Shown here: positions 1 through 8,696 of the stretch, piece by piece
Numbering within the stretch: the first letter of the stretch is position 1
Layout: each line of letters opens with the position of its first letter
NCBI GenBank assembly: GCA_024195265.1
Contig: JAJLRJ010000007.1
Span: 7,089,058 to 7,153,057, forward strand
Length of the DNA: 64,000 bases
Source of the DNA: Dendrophyllia cribrosa
Lineage: Eukaryota > Cnidaria > Anthozoa > Scleractinia > Dendrophylliidae
Direction: 5' to 3'
Position numbers and translations under genes: made by a program
Notes under the pieces: model-generated
Told to the model about the DNA's origin: nothing
Database searches by the model: none
The model's input: the letters and a program-made list of their open reading frames with translations, nothing else

Positions 1-1
1 G

Positions 2-1435
2 TTCATCAACACTCCCAGCTACAAGTTCTTGGACATCATGAATTATTTGGCCCCAGGCATCACGTACGACAAGTGGGTCAAGACGTATGGAGCAACACAG
101 ACCAAGTCCTGGCTCCCATACGAGTGGTTTGACAGCGCTGACAAGCTGGATTACCCGGGGCTTCCTCCATACGAGTGCTGGTACTCACAACTCAAAAAAG
201 CCTTCGTTCTTTCTCCCAAGGAGCACGAGGAATGCAATCGCATCTTCCACGAGAAAGGCATGAAGACATTCGGAGACTGGCTGAAGTATTACAACAATCT
301 AGACGTGTCTCCCTTTCTCGAAGCTCTCCAAACGATGAAGGCCTTTTACACGGGCCTCGGGGTGGACATCTTTAAAGACGCGGTCTCCTTGCCAGGGGTA
401 TCAATGCAATACGTCTTGCGAGGCTCATTGAGAGGAGGGCGCAATGCTCCAGAGCTATACGCCCCCGGCCCAGAAGCTTACGCCATGCTGAAGGGGGCTG
501 TGGTTGGCGGCCCAAGCCTGGTCTTCACCTGCAAACACTTGCGCGGCGAAACCAGCATCCGTTCTCACAAATACGACTTAGCTCCCCTCACGAAACGGAT
601 TGTTGGGTTCGACGCTAACTAACTTTACCCAAGCACGATGCTGCAGGAGATGCCCTGTGGTAAAGAGAAGGTTGTGAATTACAATTTCCCGGTGCTGACG
701 GCAAGATCTCTCAAAACGAATCTGCATGCAGGCAGGTGGTTCGGGTTTGCGGAAGTGGACATCGAAGTCCCCCGAGAGTTGTGGGAGAAGTTCGAAGAGT
801 TTCCCCCGCTCTTCATCAATCAACCAGTGCCTGACGAATTTGTCCCACAGCATATGCACGATTACCTCCAAGAAAGTGGCCGAACCCGCTTTCCCGACCA
901 GAAAAAGCTTCTGGGTGTGTTGTCAGCAAAAAAGATGCTGATCTATGCACCCCTCTTGAAGTGGTATCTCAACATCGGGCTCAAGATCACGGCAGTCTAC
1001 CGCACGATCGATTACATACCCCAAAAGCTCTTCGACTGGTTCGTTCGCGAGGTCGCCGACAACCGAAGGAAAGGCGACGCTGACAGGGAGAAGGCACTGC
1101 TTGCTGAAGTGTTCAAGCTTCTTGGCAACGCCGCTTACGGCAAGTTCATCGAAGCTGTGGAGCGCCAGTTAAGAACGATGTACACAACGGACGAGGACGA
1201 GGTCGACAAGAACCTCCGCTCACCCTTGTTCGAGGATCTTGAAGAGATCGGAGATGCTTACAAGATCGAGCTGCGCAAGCCAAAGGTCACAATCGACCGC
1301 CCTTTTCAAGTTGGCATTGTTGTGTACCAACTTGCCAAGCTTCGCATGCTGGAGTTCTATTACGACTTCCTAGATTACTTCATCGACAGGCGTGACTTCG
1401 AGCTCATCCAGATGGACACGGACAGGTTTGTGTTC
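2..1435 (+). pseudogene. Protein-primed type B DNA polymerase, broken and truncated
   Basis: Replicative polymerase of the virus. The frame is open from base 2, so the N-terminus and exonuclease domain lie mostly outside the window. The first part has the family block YYNNLDVSPF and the pre-motif-A stretch ending VGFDAN. A TAA at 620-622 then replaces one codon inside motif A, and the same frame resumes at once with LYPS. Motif B (KLLGNAAYGKF, near 1110-1150) and motif C (MDTDR, near 1412-1426) follow; the usual DTDS is DTDR here. Polymerase similarity stops at about 1435, directly after motif C. The final 150-250 residues expected for the family are missing and replaced by sequence resembling a virus promoter, then low-complexity sequence. 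The family is clear; the state is pseudogene. Confidence 0.85.
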
Positions 1436-1461
1436 AGTATACATATGATTTTTATTTTTTC
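1436..1461 (-). promoter_or_regulatory. Orphan late-type promoter fused to the polymerase
   Basis: On the minus strand this AT-rich stretch ends in ATATGTATACT. It matches the promoter of the next minus-strand gene (1646-1672) and those at 2145-2170 and 2855-2885. No minus-strand gene lies to its left: it abuts polymerase coding sequence instead. I infer that a deletion removed the 3' end of the polymerase gene and the body of a convergent minus-strand gene, leaving only that gene's promoter. Confidence 0.55.
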
Positions 1462-1465
1462 TGAC

Positions 1466-1643
1466 TCAGACTCGGGCCTCGGCATCGGCCTCGGTCTCGG
1501 TCTCAGGCTCAGGCTCGGGCTCGTTGTGTCTGTTCATTGCCAATCCGAGAATTGTTTTAACGGAGGCCACGCTAAGTTTGCCCCAAAAAAGAAGCACACC
1601 TCCGATTGCAGCACCAGTCATGATCCCCTGTAAAAAAATCCAT
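1466..1643 (-). pseudogene. Small membrane protein with acidic EP-repeat tail, frameshifted near start
   Basis: The late-type promoter (TATATAC) points to an ATG at 1643, but that frame stops after 23 codons. A second ATG at 1621 opens a 51-codon frame ending at 1466-1468. It has a hydrophobic segment of about 20 residues (AAIGGVLLFWGKL onwards) followed by an acidic tail of alternating E with P, T or A. The two frames differ by one base across a run of seven A (plus strand, 1632-1638), a typical slippage site, so the original start was probably 1643. The family is not recognised. A small membrane-inserted virion component would fit the neighbours. Confidence 0.5.
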
Positions 1644-1645
1644 GT

Positions 1646-1672
1646 CCAGTATATATGTGATTTTGTTTTTTA
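1646..1672 (-). promoter_or_regulatory. Late-type promoter of the 1643 gene
   Basis: Minus-strand CACATATATACTGGAC directly precedes the ATG at 1643, with an A/T-rich stretch upstream. It belongs to the shared TATATAC class of this element. Confidence 0.55.
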
Positions 1673-2140
1673 TTCCATTTTTTTAATCCCTTGTCTTACC
1701 GGAATTCGAGATGGGGGTGTTGCAGCGGGTGGTGCAGCGGGTGTGTTTGCTGGTGTTGGTGTTGGTGTGTTTGATTTGCGACCGAACCTTTGCATTATGG
1801 CTTCGCGTTGGTAATAAACACCAGCAGCAGATACAACCAACCCTGCAACCCCCATAATATAAATGATTGAGTTGCTGTTGCTGTCACTTGTTGTGTCACC
1901 AGGGTCACTTGTTGCCCCACTTGTTGCCCCACTTGTTGAGGGCGCAGGCTTTTGCGCTTCGGCCTTTTTCTTTGCTTCACGGGCCAGGCGGTTGCGTTCT
2001 GCTAGCCTTTTGCCAAAAGCAACGCGGCCGGGGTTCTTTTCTGTTGCGGGCTTTGTTTTCGGGACCTCTGAGGTAACACGTGCAGGTGTAGGAGTTGGGG
2101 TTTGAGTTTCTTCAGGTATCGTCTCGAGTGGTGTGGCCAT
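1670..2140 (-). CDS. Basic, P/T-rich single-pass membrane protein, probable virion protein
   Basis: This intact 156-codon ORF starts at the ATG immediately downstream of TATATATACCC. Residues 1-35 are P/T/E-rich with a TPTPTP repeat. Residues about 38-65 are strongly basic (K/R alternating with A). Residues about 90-112 form one hydrophobic segment (IIYIMGVAGLVVSAAGVYY). The tail is again P/T/A-rich with a TPTPTP repeat. The layout resembles small core or membrane proteins of adeno- and polinton-like viruses, but I cannot name a family. It lies in the minus-strand cluster of structural genes. A role in binding DNA or linking it to an inner membrane is only an inference from the basic stretch and the single membrane segment. 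Confidence 0.6.
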   Translation of the reverse strand: MATPLETIPEETQTPTPTPARVTSEVPKTKPATEKNPGRVAFGKRLAERNRLAREAKKKAEAQKPAPSTSGATSGATSDPGDTTSDSNSNSIIYIMGVAGLVVSAAGVYYQREAIMQRFGRKSNTPTPTPANTPAAPPAATPPSRIPVRQGIKKME

Positions 2141-2170
2141 CGTGGGTATATATATGATTTTTTAATTTAT
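2141..2170 (-). promoter_or_regulatory. Late-type promoter TATATATACCC
   Basis: Minus-strand TCATATATATACCCACG lies directly before the ATG at 2140, after an A/T-rich run. Confidence 0.6.
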
Positions 2171-2188
2171 CTTGTGATACGTAAGCTG

Positions 2189-2231
2189 CCAGGTTCCAGC
2201 CAGGTTCCAGCCAGGTTCCAGCCAGGTTCCT
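2189..2231. repeat. 11-bp tandem repeat (CCAGGTTCCAG), about 4 copies
   Basis: Four near-perfect head-to-tail copies fill the gap between two minus-strand virus genes, just past the stop of the upstream one. Degenerate AGGTTCC copies continue to about 2245 and form the last codons of that gene. Confidence 0.85.
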
Positions 2232-2852
2232 TCAAGGTTCCTGCGAGGTCTGCACAGGTCCCAGCCCAACTTCATCAAAGCCCTCAAGTGGGTAACCTTC
2301 ACTGTCTCTGGTTGGATGTGTGGATTGATCTTCCAAAACAATTAAGTCAGCCTTGTCAGTATCTCGGTCAAACTTGATGTGGTTTGTTGTGATGAGAGCA
2401 GCATTGGCAAGCGCCAGCCATCGCTCGCATCGCAGGGCAAGGCCCCCAGCAAGCTTTGCCAGCTCCTGGTTGATGATGTAGTTGTTCTTGAGTTCTTGCT
2501 GCAACTCCTTAACATCATCAATCGGGGCCGCCATACCAACGCCTTTGGTCACGAGCGTGATGGCTTAATCAATTAGGGATTCGGTCGTCTTGTTACCGAC
2601 GTAGGCCTCGTACCTTTTGCAGTACTTCTCAACGTCCTTATCTGACAACCGCGCCACATGAGCATGTGTGAGCTGCACGCCGATAGCTTCCTTTGCCTTG
2701 CCAGTTGAAACAAGGATTGCAAGACTCTCACGTTTGGCAGGAATGCCATTGTCACCAACTAGCCCTGTTGGAGGTGCGGCACCAGGGGTGGCCTCCATCA
2801 TCTGCATTACTTCGTTCAAGTCGAGCTGGTCTTCAGCGGCTTCTGCCATCAT
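2232..2852 (-). pseudogene. Conserved element protein of unknown function, one in-frame stop
   Basis: The ATG pair at 2852/2849 follows the late-type promoter TATACCCTG. The frame runs 95 codons to an in-frame TAA at 2565-2567, then continues in the same frame for another 110 codons to 2232. Both halves read as ordinary protein. The first half has an acidic helical start (AEDQLDLNEVMQMME) and a charged block KDVEKYCKRYEAYVG just before the stop. The second half has a helical stretch ending LAKLAGGLALRCERWLALAN. I believe this two-part protein recurs in polinton-like elements, but no function is known to me. It is predicted soluble and mainly alpha-helical. The stop lies where a serine-type codon is plausible, so a single C-to-A change could explain it. 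Confidence 0.6.
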
Positions 2853-2885
2853 CAGGGTATACATATGTGTTTGTTTTTTATTTTT
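2853..2885 (-). promoter_or_regulatory. Late-type promoter ATATGTATACCC
   Basis: Minus-strand CACATATGTATACCCTG directly precedes the ATG at 2852, after an A/T-rich run. Confidence 0.6.
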
Positions 2886-3117
2886 CAATAATTCTCTTGA
2901 TGTCGGGCAAAAGGGTTTCAAGCTCACGTATAAGCCCCGCCATGGTGTCTGGCATAGAATTCAACCGCAATGGATATCTGGCCAGAAGCATGAGGCGCAG
3001 ATCTTCCTCGCCAGCAGCTTTGATAATTTTGTTTTGCGCATCAAGTGTGTGTTTGTGCAATTCATCCAAAAGCTGTGAAAGCACACACAGTTTGTGTAGG
3101 CTGGTTGGCGCATTCAT
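2878..3117 (-). CDS. Small helical protein (79 aa), unknown function
   Basis: This intact ORF begins at the ATG immediately after the late-type promoter TATATACC, the tightest spacing in the element. It is leucine- and charge-rich with no membrane segment. The pattern suggests two or three amphipathic helices (for example LSQLLDELHKHTLDAQNKI and the C-terminal LIRELETLLPDIKRIIEK). It overlaps the promoter region of the downstream gene, as expected for a compact virus genome. I do not recognise the family. Its place among structural genes and its promoter class suggest late expression. Confidence 0.55.
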   Translation of the reverse strand: MNAPTSLHKLCVLSQLLDELHKHTLDAQNKIIKAAGEEDLRLMLLARYPLRLNSMPDTMAGLIRELETLLPDIKRIIEK

Positions 3118-3135
3118 GGTATATATGTGTGTACT
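3118..3135 (-). promoter_or_regulatory. Late-type promoter TATATACC
   Basis: Minus-strand CACACATATATACC abuts the ATG at 3117. Confidence 0.6.
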
Positions 3136-3237
3136 GTATATTTGTGTGGCTGTGTGGCTGTGTGCGGCTGTGTGTGGCTGTACTCAATTCCATACGGGTG
3201 CCTGTGTGTGGCTGTACTCAATTCCATACGGGTGCCG
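3136..3237. repeat. 34-bp tandem duplication plus GTGTGGCT-rich run
   Basis: A unit containing TACTCAATTCCATACGGGTG occurs twice head to tail (about 3180-3237), with a TGTGTGGCTG-rich stretch to its left. The duplication forms the last codons of the packaging ATPase and appears to have replaced its natural C-terminus. Confidence 0.8.
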
Positions 3238-3804
3238 AAGGGAGAAAACCAGGTGGGAGAACTTGCGGGATTTGAGCCTTGCAATAAGCTCTTTGTACTC
3301 CTCGTGGGAGAGCTCGCCGGCATAGTCTTCGAAGATGGCTTTGGTGGTCTTGCTGGAGGGCGTGTAAAAGAGCACGATCGCTGCAATGTTATCGCGATAT
3401 GGCTTGGCAATGCTGGTGATCTGCTGGGTCAAGACCCACACGGATATGCCGTCATGCCTTGCGCTGAACCCCAGATTGACCAGCTGACTCGTGCGGCCTT
3501 TGACATCTTTGGAGGCGGCGCAGTCATCGAGAATGAATAAAGTGTTGGTGCATGTGAAAAAGAAGCTCGCCAGCTTCAACCAGGCTTCGATCTCATGCTG
3601 TTGGCAGACAATCACAAAGATGTGTGGATCGCGGTCCACGAAGCCATCGTATGTCTTGTTCTTAACAAATGTGGGGCAGAATAAAACGATGTAATCAAAA
3701 CAACCCCTAAAGGGGCCTCGCAGTTGGTTTAGAAGATACTGTGTCTTGCCAGAGTTAGTGGGGCCCACGATTAGTGCGTTGAATGGCAGCTTTCTTGGGT
3801 CCAT
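3184..3804 (-). CDS. Genome-packaging ATPase (FtsK/HerA, A32-like)
   Basis: Motor that pumps viral DNA into capsids. From the ATG at 3804 (206 codons) it shows Walker A GPTNSGKT at about residues 13-20 and Walker B LFILDDC near residue 90. An LTQQ sensor-type motif lies near residue 128. Size and motif spacing fit the ATPases of polintons, virophages and poxvirus A32. The late-type promoter lies not here but 160 bp upstream, before the 69-codon ORF at 3755-3964, which overlaps this start in another frame. The real protein therefore probably began at 3964, with a one-base frameshift near 3805. The C-terminus ends in residues encoded by a 34-bp tandem duplication. Family assignment is firm; N- and C-termini are doubtful. 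Confidence 0.85.
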   Translation of the reverse strand: MDPRKLPFNALIVGPTNSGKTQYLLNQLRGPFRGCFDYIVLFCPTFVKNKTYDGFVDRDPHIFVIVCQQHEIEAWLKLASFFFTCTNTLFILDDCAASKDVKGRTSQLVNLGFSARHDGISVWVLTQQITSIAKPYRDNIAAIVLFYTPSSKTTKAIFEDYAGELSHEEYKELIARLKSRKFSHLVFSLRHPYGIEYSHTQAPVWN

Positions 3805-3964
3805 AACCAACCGCTATATTAGTTGGTTTGTAAACTGGTGGGGAGGGGGCCTTTGCCAGAAGTCTTTGTATTTCATGGTGTGATAATGGTCTGGTGGATG
3901 GCAGGGGAGCCGGCTTGGCATAGAAGTTGATCTTGTTATTTGTGGTTTGTTGTTTTGTGGCCAT
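3755..3964 (-). CDS. 69-aa ORF with PPxY motif, likely split N-terminus of the ATPase
   Basis: The ATG at 3964 follows the late-type promoter TTATATACCC by 12 bases. The peptide is basic and P-rich and contains PPVY, a PPxY motif of the kind that recruits WW-domain ubiquitin ligases. Its last 17 codons overlap the start of the packaging ATPase in a different frame. Since the ATPase lacks its own promoter, I read this as the ATPase N-terminus, detached by a single-base frameshift near 3805. A genuine separate small gene with an overlapping start is the alternative. Confidence 0.5.
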   Translation of the reverse strand: MATKQQTTNNKINFYAKPAPLPSTRPLSHHEIQRLLAKAPSPPVYKPTNIAVGYGPKKAAIQRTNRGPH

Positions 3965-3995
3965 GGGTTGGTGGGTATATAATGTGTGTATAATA
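3965..3995 (-). promoter_or_regulatory. Late-type promoter TTATATACCC
   Basis: Minus-strand CACACATTATATACCCACCAACCC leads to the ATG at 3964. Confidence 0.55.
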
Positions 3996-4024
3996 TGTGC
4001 TTGTGCGTGCGTGTATGCGTTTAC

Positions 4025-5274
4025 TTAGTACTGTACAGATTCCAGCTGCTTGCCCAAGATGTTCATCTGTGAGTCTGAGATGGTGAAGATGTGGCAGTTT
4101 GCGGTTCCCGAGCCTTTACCGTCTCGTTCGATCTCGAGTTGCACGCCATCCTGTGTGTTGACAAGCCGTTGGCCGTTGCCGTGCAGGGCTGTGTCAGCCA
4201 TGGACCGCAGGTCAATCCAGAGGCCAAACTTGTTGCCTGTGAGATATTTGGTCAAGTTCATGTTGGGCCTGCCGTCCGTGTGTGGGGTAAAATGCCGGGT
4301 TATCTCTCTCCACATGTCAGTACCACTGATGCCCTCGTTGTAGATCCTGTTTGGGACCCCGTTGAATGTGACCTTCACTTTGGTGATGTCGGGGTTGAAA
4401 TAGCTCTCAGAGTCCCTGGCACCCGCTACATAGGGATTGATGAACAGCAAGAGGATGCCCTAGAGAGACCGGCGCTGTGGGTTAACCCGAAGATTCAGCC
4501 GAGTGTCAACGCCTTTTGTGAAGGGATGCACCCGATCTCGCATTACGAGGTCATAAGCGAACTCCTTACCGCTAGTGTAAGCGCTTGTTGCTTCGTCGGC
4601 CAGACTCTTACTTCTGATAGTCTCATACTCCAGCTGGAGGTTTTCCAACTTGTACACGAGCTTGCTTGTGTCTGAGCCCCGGACAACTTGGGTTGCGGGG
4701 GCGAGGGTTAGTTCGAAGATCAGATCGTTATATAACGCTTGAGGGTATATGATCCCATGATCAGTCAAGATTTGGTGATCCAGTTTGATGCGATACTTAT
4801 TCTTGTATATTGTCTCCAGCTTGTTCTCTGCATCCACGCTGGAGGTCTTCTTGTCGCCAGCACCAGAGCGAATCTTACACAAATCCACACTCTGGATGCC
4901 CTCCATAAGCATATTTTCCCGCTCATCGATTGATTTGAATAAGTCTTCGAAGATCTTGTAGATGTCGTACCCAACCGTGTCCTGGACAGTGGTGGCGGCA
5001 AACTTTACAACGAACCTGTCCACCAGGGCCCGAGAAACATTTTGCACGAGATAATTGTTAGCGTGGCCACCGGAGAGATTAATGTTAAACACCAGTGCAA
5101 GTGAGTCGGACACAATGACATTGGCTCGCCCAGCTTGGGCAACGAGACGTACAGTGTTTCGCCGATATTGGCCTCAGATGGGTTGAATGTGATGCGCTTG
5201 ACGGTTCGCTCTGCCTTCATGGCGCCCAGCGTCTTTTCACTGTGAGATGGAAGTAGATTCGGTTGCACAGCCAT
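4025..5274 (-). pseudogene. Double-jelly-roll major capsid protein, broken by a frameshift and one stop
   Basis: Probable main shell protein, about 416 residues. The ATG at 5274 abuts the late-type promoter TATATACC. The first 50 codons are in one frame, then a one-base deletion near 5128 shifts to the frame that carries the rest. A TAG at 4460-4462 interrupts that frame, which resumes immediately and runs to 4025. Recognisable blocks include SGGHANNYLVQNVSRALVDR, YDIYKIFEDLF, ERENMLMEGIQS and HQILTDHGIIYPQALYNDL (the loop-and-strand pattern of jelly-roll capsid proteins). RVNPQRRS precedes the stop, and NLTKYLTGNKFGLWIDLRSM follows it. The total of 1250 bases is one short of a whole number of codons, consistent with one deletion. 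The capsid call rests on pattern memory of polinton-like capsid proteins and genome context. Confidence 0.7.
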
Positions 5275-5315
5275 GGTATATATTTGTGTTTTTAAATTTA
5301 TATTTATATACCCCG
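5275..5315. promoter_or_regulatory. 41-bp divergent promoter for capsid (-) and coiled-coil protein (+)
   Basis: Both strands have the TATATAC motif within a few bases of the respective ATG: AATATATACC before 5274 on the minus strand and TTATATACCCCG before 5316 on the plus strand. Two late genes share one tiny AT-rich region. Confidence 0.6.
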
Positions 5316-6764
5316 ATGGCAGAAGGCGGATATGATCCAACTGAGATAACTGACAGAGACCCTCTCCCCCCAGGCACAGGGGATGACGGTGATGACGATG
5401 ACGAGGCTGAAGTTATGTGGAATCAAATGTCAGAAGAAGAACGCCGCCGATGGACCCAAGACACCGGCCCCAACACCACGCAACCCTTTGAACCAGGCGG
5501 TGTATCCACCCCATATCGTCCTGGCGAGCATATTGCAATGCATACATTGCCTAGCGAAGAAAGTGGGTTGCCAGGTTACCCTGAAACCGTCCCTCTGCTT
5601 GGAGAAATCATAGACGGAAATGAAAAAGCAGAGAGACTCGATAAAGCCATGGACTGGATCAAAAAGAAGTTTCCAAAAGTAAACATCCAGAAATTAGGCC
5701 CAATTGGTTTTGGTAAAAAACCAGCAAATGATGGCAAAATTGTTTCCTTTGGGCCAAAGGGCGGCGAATCTCTTATTTTCAAGCAAGATGAGAGCTTTCT
5801 TAAATCGTTCACAGACAAGTTCAAAACATCCCTTGGCCCAAGCGCTGAAGAGCTTCTCTATGAAAAGAATGCATCAATAAGGGAAGAAAGACAAAGATTG
5901 AAGGAGGCAGAAAAACAACGGAAGGAGAATGAAAGGGTTGCTTTGGAACTACAACAAGCACAAAATGAGGAGCAAAACCTCAGAAACCGAATCGAGCAAG
6001 AACAAGCGAGGATTGACGCCCTGGAGCAGGAACACGGTTCAAGCATTGAAAATCAAGCAGAGATAGACCGCCTAAAACTGCTGAAAAAGAATCTTCAACG
6101 AGATCTTGAAAACCAGAAAAAAGAATCAGTAGCCCTGCAAAAAATACAAAAACAACGATCCCAAGAACAGGCAAAGGCGAACAAAATCATAACACGCCTT
6201 TCTGCTGAGGTGAAGGAAAGAAATGAAGTTGAAGCAGGGCTAAACTCAACTAAACCCCTTGATGAGCTAAACGAAAGAGAAGCCGAGCTTGAACGGCAGA
6301 ACGCTGAAGACAAGCGCGTCATAGAGGATGAGAACACGTCTCCCTCTGAAAGAGAAGCCGCGGAAGACCGGGTTACTGAAAGAGAAGAAGAACTGGCAAG
6401 GCTCAGAACACAGGTTCAAGAAAGGGAACAAGCCCTGTCTTTGAGAGAGAGGGTCAGAGAAATCTTCAAGAAATACGGATGGACCCTGCAAGCGATTGTT
6501 CTGGCAGCTGGAATCACCATCAGCGCTGTGGTACTCGCCACCTTGAACGGCCTGGCAAAGGCCACCAAGGCTATTGGCAATGGGCTTAAATAGCTTGGCA
6601 AAAAGGCAGCCAGCGCACTGCCTGGCCTCATTGGCTCAATTGTGGGCTTCATCTTCAAAGCGGCTGGGTCGGTCATCTCCTTTCTGGGTGAACACGCCTG
6701 GCTGCTCATCCTTGCCGTGGTGGCCTTCCTTGTTGAAAGGATCACCAAGCGGGCGAAGTCTTAA
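5316..6764 (+). pseudogene. Long coiled-coil membrane protein, one in-frame stop near C-terminus
   Basis: The ATG at 5316 follows TTATATACCCCG. The frame runs 425 codons to a TAG at 6591-6593, continues in frame and ends at TAA 6762-6764 (483 codons in all). Residues 1-45 are acidic, with a run of D. Residues about 175-390 form a highly charged E/K/R/Q coiled coil. A hydrophobic segment follows (QAIVLAAGITISAVVLATL). After the stop come two more hydrophobic segments (GLIGSIVGFIFKAAGSVISF and WLLILAVVAFLVE) and a basic end. The hydrophobic tail behind the TAG resembles the C-terminus of such proteins in polinton-like elements as I remember them. That makes the TAG a probable nonsense mutation rather than the natural end. 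Likely virion or membrane-anchored protein; exact role unknown. Confidence 0.65.
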
Positions 6765-6878
6765 CTCTCTTGGGAGCACTTTTTTGAGCTCTAAAATTGG
6801 GCCCACTCTAGGGGGCGGAAAAATCACCAGGGTTACCGCCATTTTCGGCTACCTTTTTCAGGCGCTCAAAGGAGGGAT
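6765..6878. other. Convergent 3' gap
   Basis: Short non-coding interval between the coiled-coil gene (+) and the 605-aa gene (-). No clear terminator or polyadenylation signal was recognised. Confidence 0.4.
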
Positions 6879-8696
6879 TTATCTTAACCAAACGAAAACA
6901 CCTGCCAAAGCAAGCGCACCCACATCAATGAGTGCCTTGGAGACGTGATGTGAGTCTGGCTGTGGCGTGGGTGTGGGTGTGGGCGTGGGCGTGGGCGTGG
7001 GTGCGGGTGTGGGGGCTGGTTGTGGTGCGGCTGGGGCGATGCCCTGTGCCTGTGTGGCCTGTTTATGTATCGGGTTTGATGGGTGACTGTTTGGTGGATT
7101 GATCTTTGTTGGGCCACCGTCCATGTGGCGAAGGGAGGCTTTTTTTGTGCCCAGATTAACACCACTGTTCACGCCCAGCTTCATCCCTTGCGTTGCCTCC
7201 TGTAGATTGTTGTTATACCCGATCACGCTCTCTGTGTTGATAATCATGCGTGATGGCATGAGCCAACTTCCGGGGGCTGTCGCAAAGTCTAAGCGCACTT
7301 TCGTTGCTTGGATGGCAAGCTGGTAACGCTGTACGCTTGTTGTGATGTCGTTCAGTATTATGGCCTCCTCTAGATGGGTGAGGAATACTCTCTGCGTTTC
7401 GAACGCCCGGCCTCCTCTTCCAATGATGCTGCTGCGGGTTTTGGCTTGTGAACCAAGAATGCAGTACACAAAGGCCTCGATTGATTGGTTCATACGGGCG
7501 AGCCCTGGCTGTGTTAGCCCCTTTGCGTAATTTGGCACAAAGAGCTCGAACTGGGTGTCCGCCCCTTGGTCGTTGCGGACGAAAGATATTCCATTGGCGC
7601 GATAGTTGGGGTCGTTTCTGTCAGTCACGCGCTCATCATTGAACAGAGCTAGATCGGGGTCTGGATAATCGTAATCGGTAGAGATGATGCCCTCTCCATA
7701 AGCCCCAATGTAGACATTCCCAAGACCGTGGTTCTTGCCGTACGTGTAACGGAAGTCAGAACTTGGGTCGATGCCAAACTCTATGCAAATCTTCTTGTAC
7801 GCGTCGATGTTGTACTTGTTGTCTTTCTGGGAAAATGGAGGGTCGTCTGGCAAAGCACTCACGCTTTGCTCTCCGCCCATCTGGTAAAGAATTCGCCTCG
7901 TTGTGAAATAAACGTGAAACCGGTAAAACGACCGGAGCTGTGGGGTTAGAGATAGACTGGAGTTCTTATCGAATAGAATGTCACGCGAGATTCCACAGCC
8001 GGTTGTTGCACACCACAGGGAGAAGGAGAGTTGTTGCAGCCAAAAACTCATGTGCGGCCCACCGAGCCACTTTCTGCCGTATTTCGCGGTTGTGAATGAA
8101 ATCTGCGTGTCCCTGAAGATATTTCTGTATTTCGTTGTGAAATAATCAGTTGGCGTGACATAAATCTTTTGCTCTTTGTCGTTTAAGATTGCGCCAATCA
8201 TCATGTCTTTGTCTATTGTGGTGGTGAAAGCAACAGCCGGGATTGATAACATTTGTTGCCCCAACGATAACTGATAAGGGAAACCACCGTCATATACAAG
8301 GCCAAGAGCGTCTCTTTCGGCGCCAGTCCAATCTTTGTGGGCTATTTCTGTGATAAGTGCAAATGAGCCAGGGCCCTCTTTGTAAAGCAGTTCCCCTGTG
8401 GCGGTTTTGTGATCGTCGCCAAAATCTACTTGAACTTCAAAGTGAGACATATCGGCGCGAGGGAAACGCCTTTTGAAGTCTGAGATCGCCTTGGCCTTGG
8501 CCGCAGCAGAGAGCTTGGCAGCCTCCGGCGAACTCAACCAAGCAATTTCAGGATTAGGGGGTGGTGGCTTTGGCTTTACATGGGTATAGGCGTTTGGAGG
8601 CGAATAAAAAGGCGGTGGGGGTCCGTAATTGTGGCCGCCGATGTTTATACCAAGATTTGAATTAGGATTAAATCCACCAGGCCGTCCGCCAAACAT
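6879..8696 (-). CDS. 605-aa P-rich virion-type protein with PPxY motif, unknown family
   Basis: The largest intact ORF of the element. The ATG at 8696 follows TTATATACAATC. The N-terminal 60 residues are G/P/N-rich and contain PPPPFY, a PPxY motif as seen near the N-termini of some adenovirus penton and internal proteins. Residues about 80-520 form a globular region with no motif I can name; blocks include YVTPTDYFTTKYRNIFRDT and TATGELLYKEGPGSF. Residues about 545-590 are a proline/threonine repeat (6-bp minisatellite in DNA, plus strand 6960-7015). The protein ends with one hydrophobic segment (ALIDVGALALAGVFVW). Size, late-type promoter and lack of stops point to an abundant structural protein, for example penton, spike or tail-anchored minor capsid. 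This is inference only. Confidence 0.6.
   Translation of the reverse strand: MFGGRPGGFNPNSNLGINIGGHNYGPPPPFYSPPNAYTHVKPKPPPPNPEIAWLSSPEAAKLSAAAKAKAISDFKRRFPRADMSHFEVQVDFGDDHKTATGELLYKEGPGSFALITEIAHKDWTGAERDALGLVYDGGFPYQLSLGQQMLSIPAVAFTTTIDKDMMIGAILNDKEQKIYVTPTDYFTTKYRNIFRDTQISFTTAKYGRKWLGGPHMSFWLQQLSFSLWCATTGCGISRDILFDKNSSLSLTPQLRSFYRFHVYFTTRRILYQMGGEQSVSALPDDPPFSQKDNKYNIDAYKKICIEFGIDPSSDFRYTYGKNHGLGNVYIGAYGEGIISTDYDYPDPDLALFNDERVTDRNDPNYRANGISFVRNDQGADTQFELFVPNYAKGLTQPGLARMNQSIEAFVYCILGSQAKTRSSIIGRGGRAFETQRVFLTHLEEAIILNDITTSVQRYQLAIQATKVRLDFATAPGSWLMPSRMIINTESVIGYNNNLQEATQGMKLGVNSGVNLGTKKASLRHMDGGPTKINPPNSHPSNPIHKQATQAQGIAPAAPQPAPTPAPTPTPTPTPTPTPQPDSHHVSKALIDVGALALAGVFVWLR

Noticed and set aside
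1524..2377. Several plus-strand ORFs
   Set aside because: Shadows of the minus-strand membrane-protein gene and of the CCAGGTTCCAG repeats.
3045..3410. Cys-rich plus-strand ORFs reading through GTGTGGCT repeats
   Set aside because: Products of low-complexity DNA at the end of the ATPase gene.
4091..4675. 194-codon plus-strand ORF
   Set aside because: Antisense shadow of the capsid gene; no promoter motif and no protein-like blocks.
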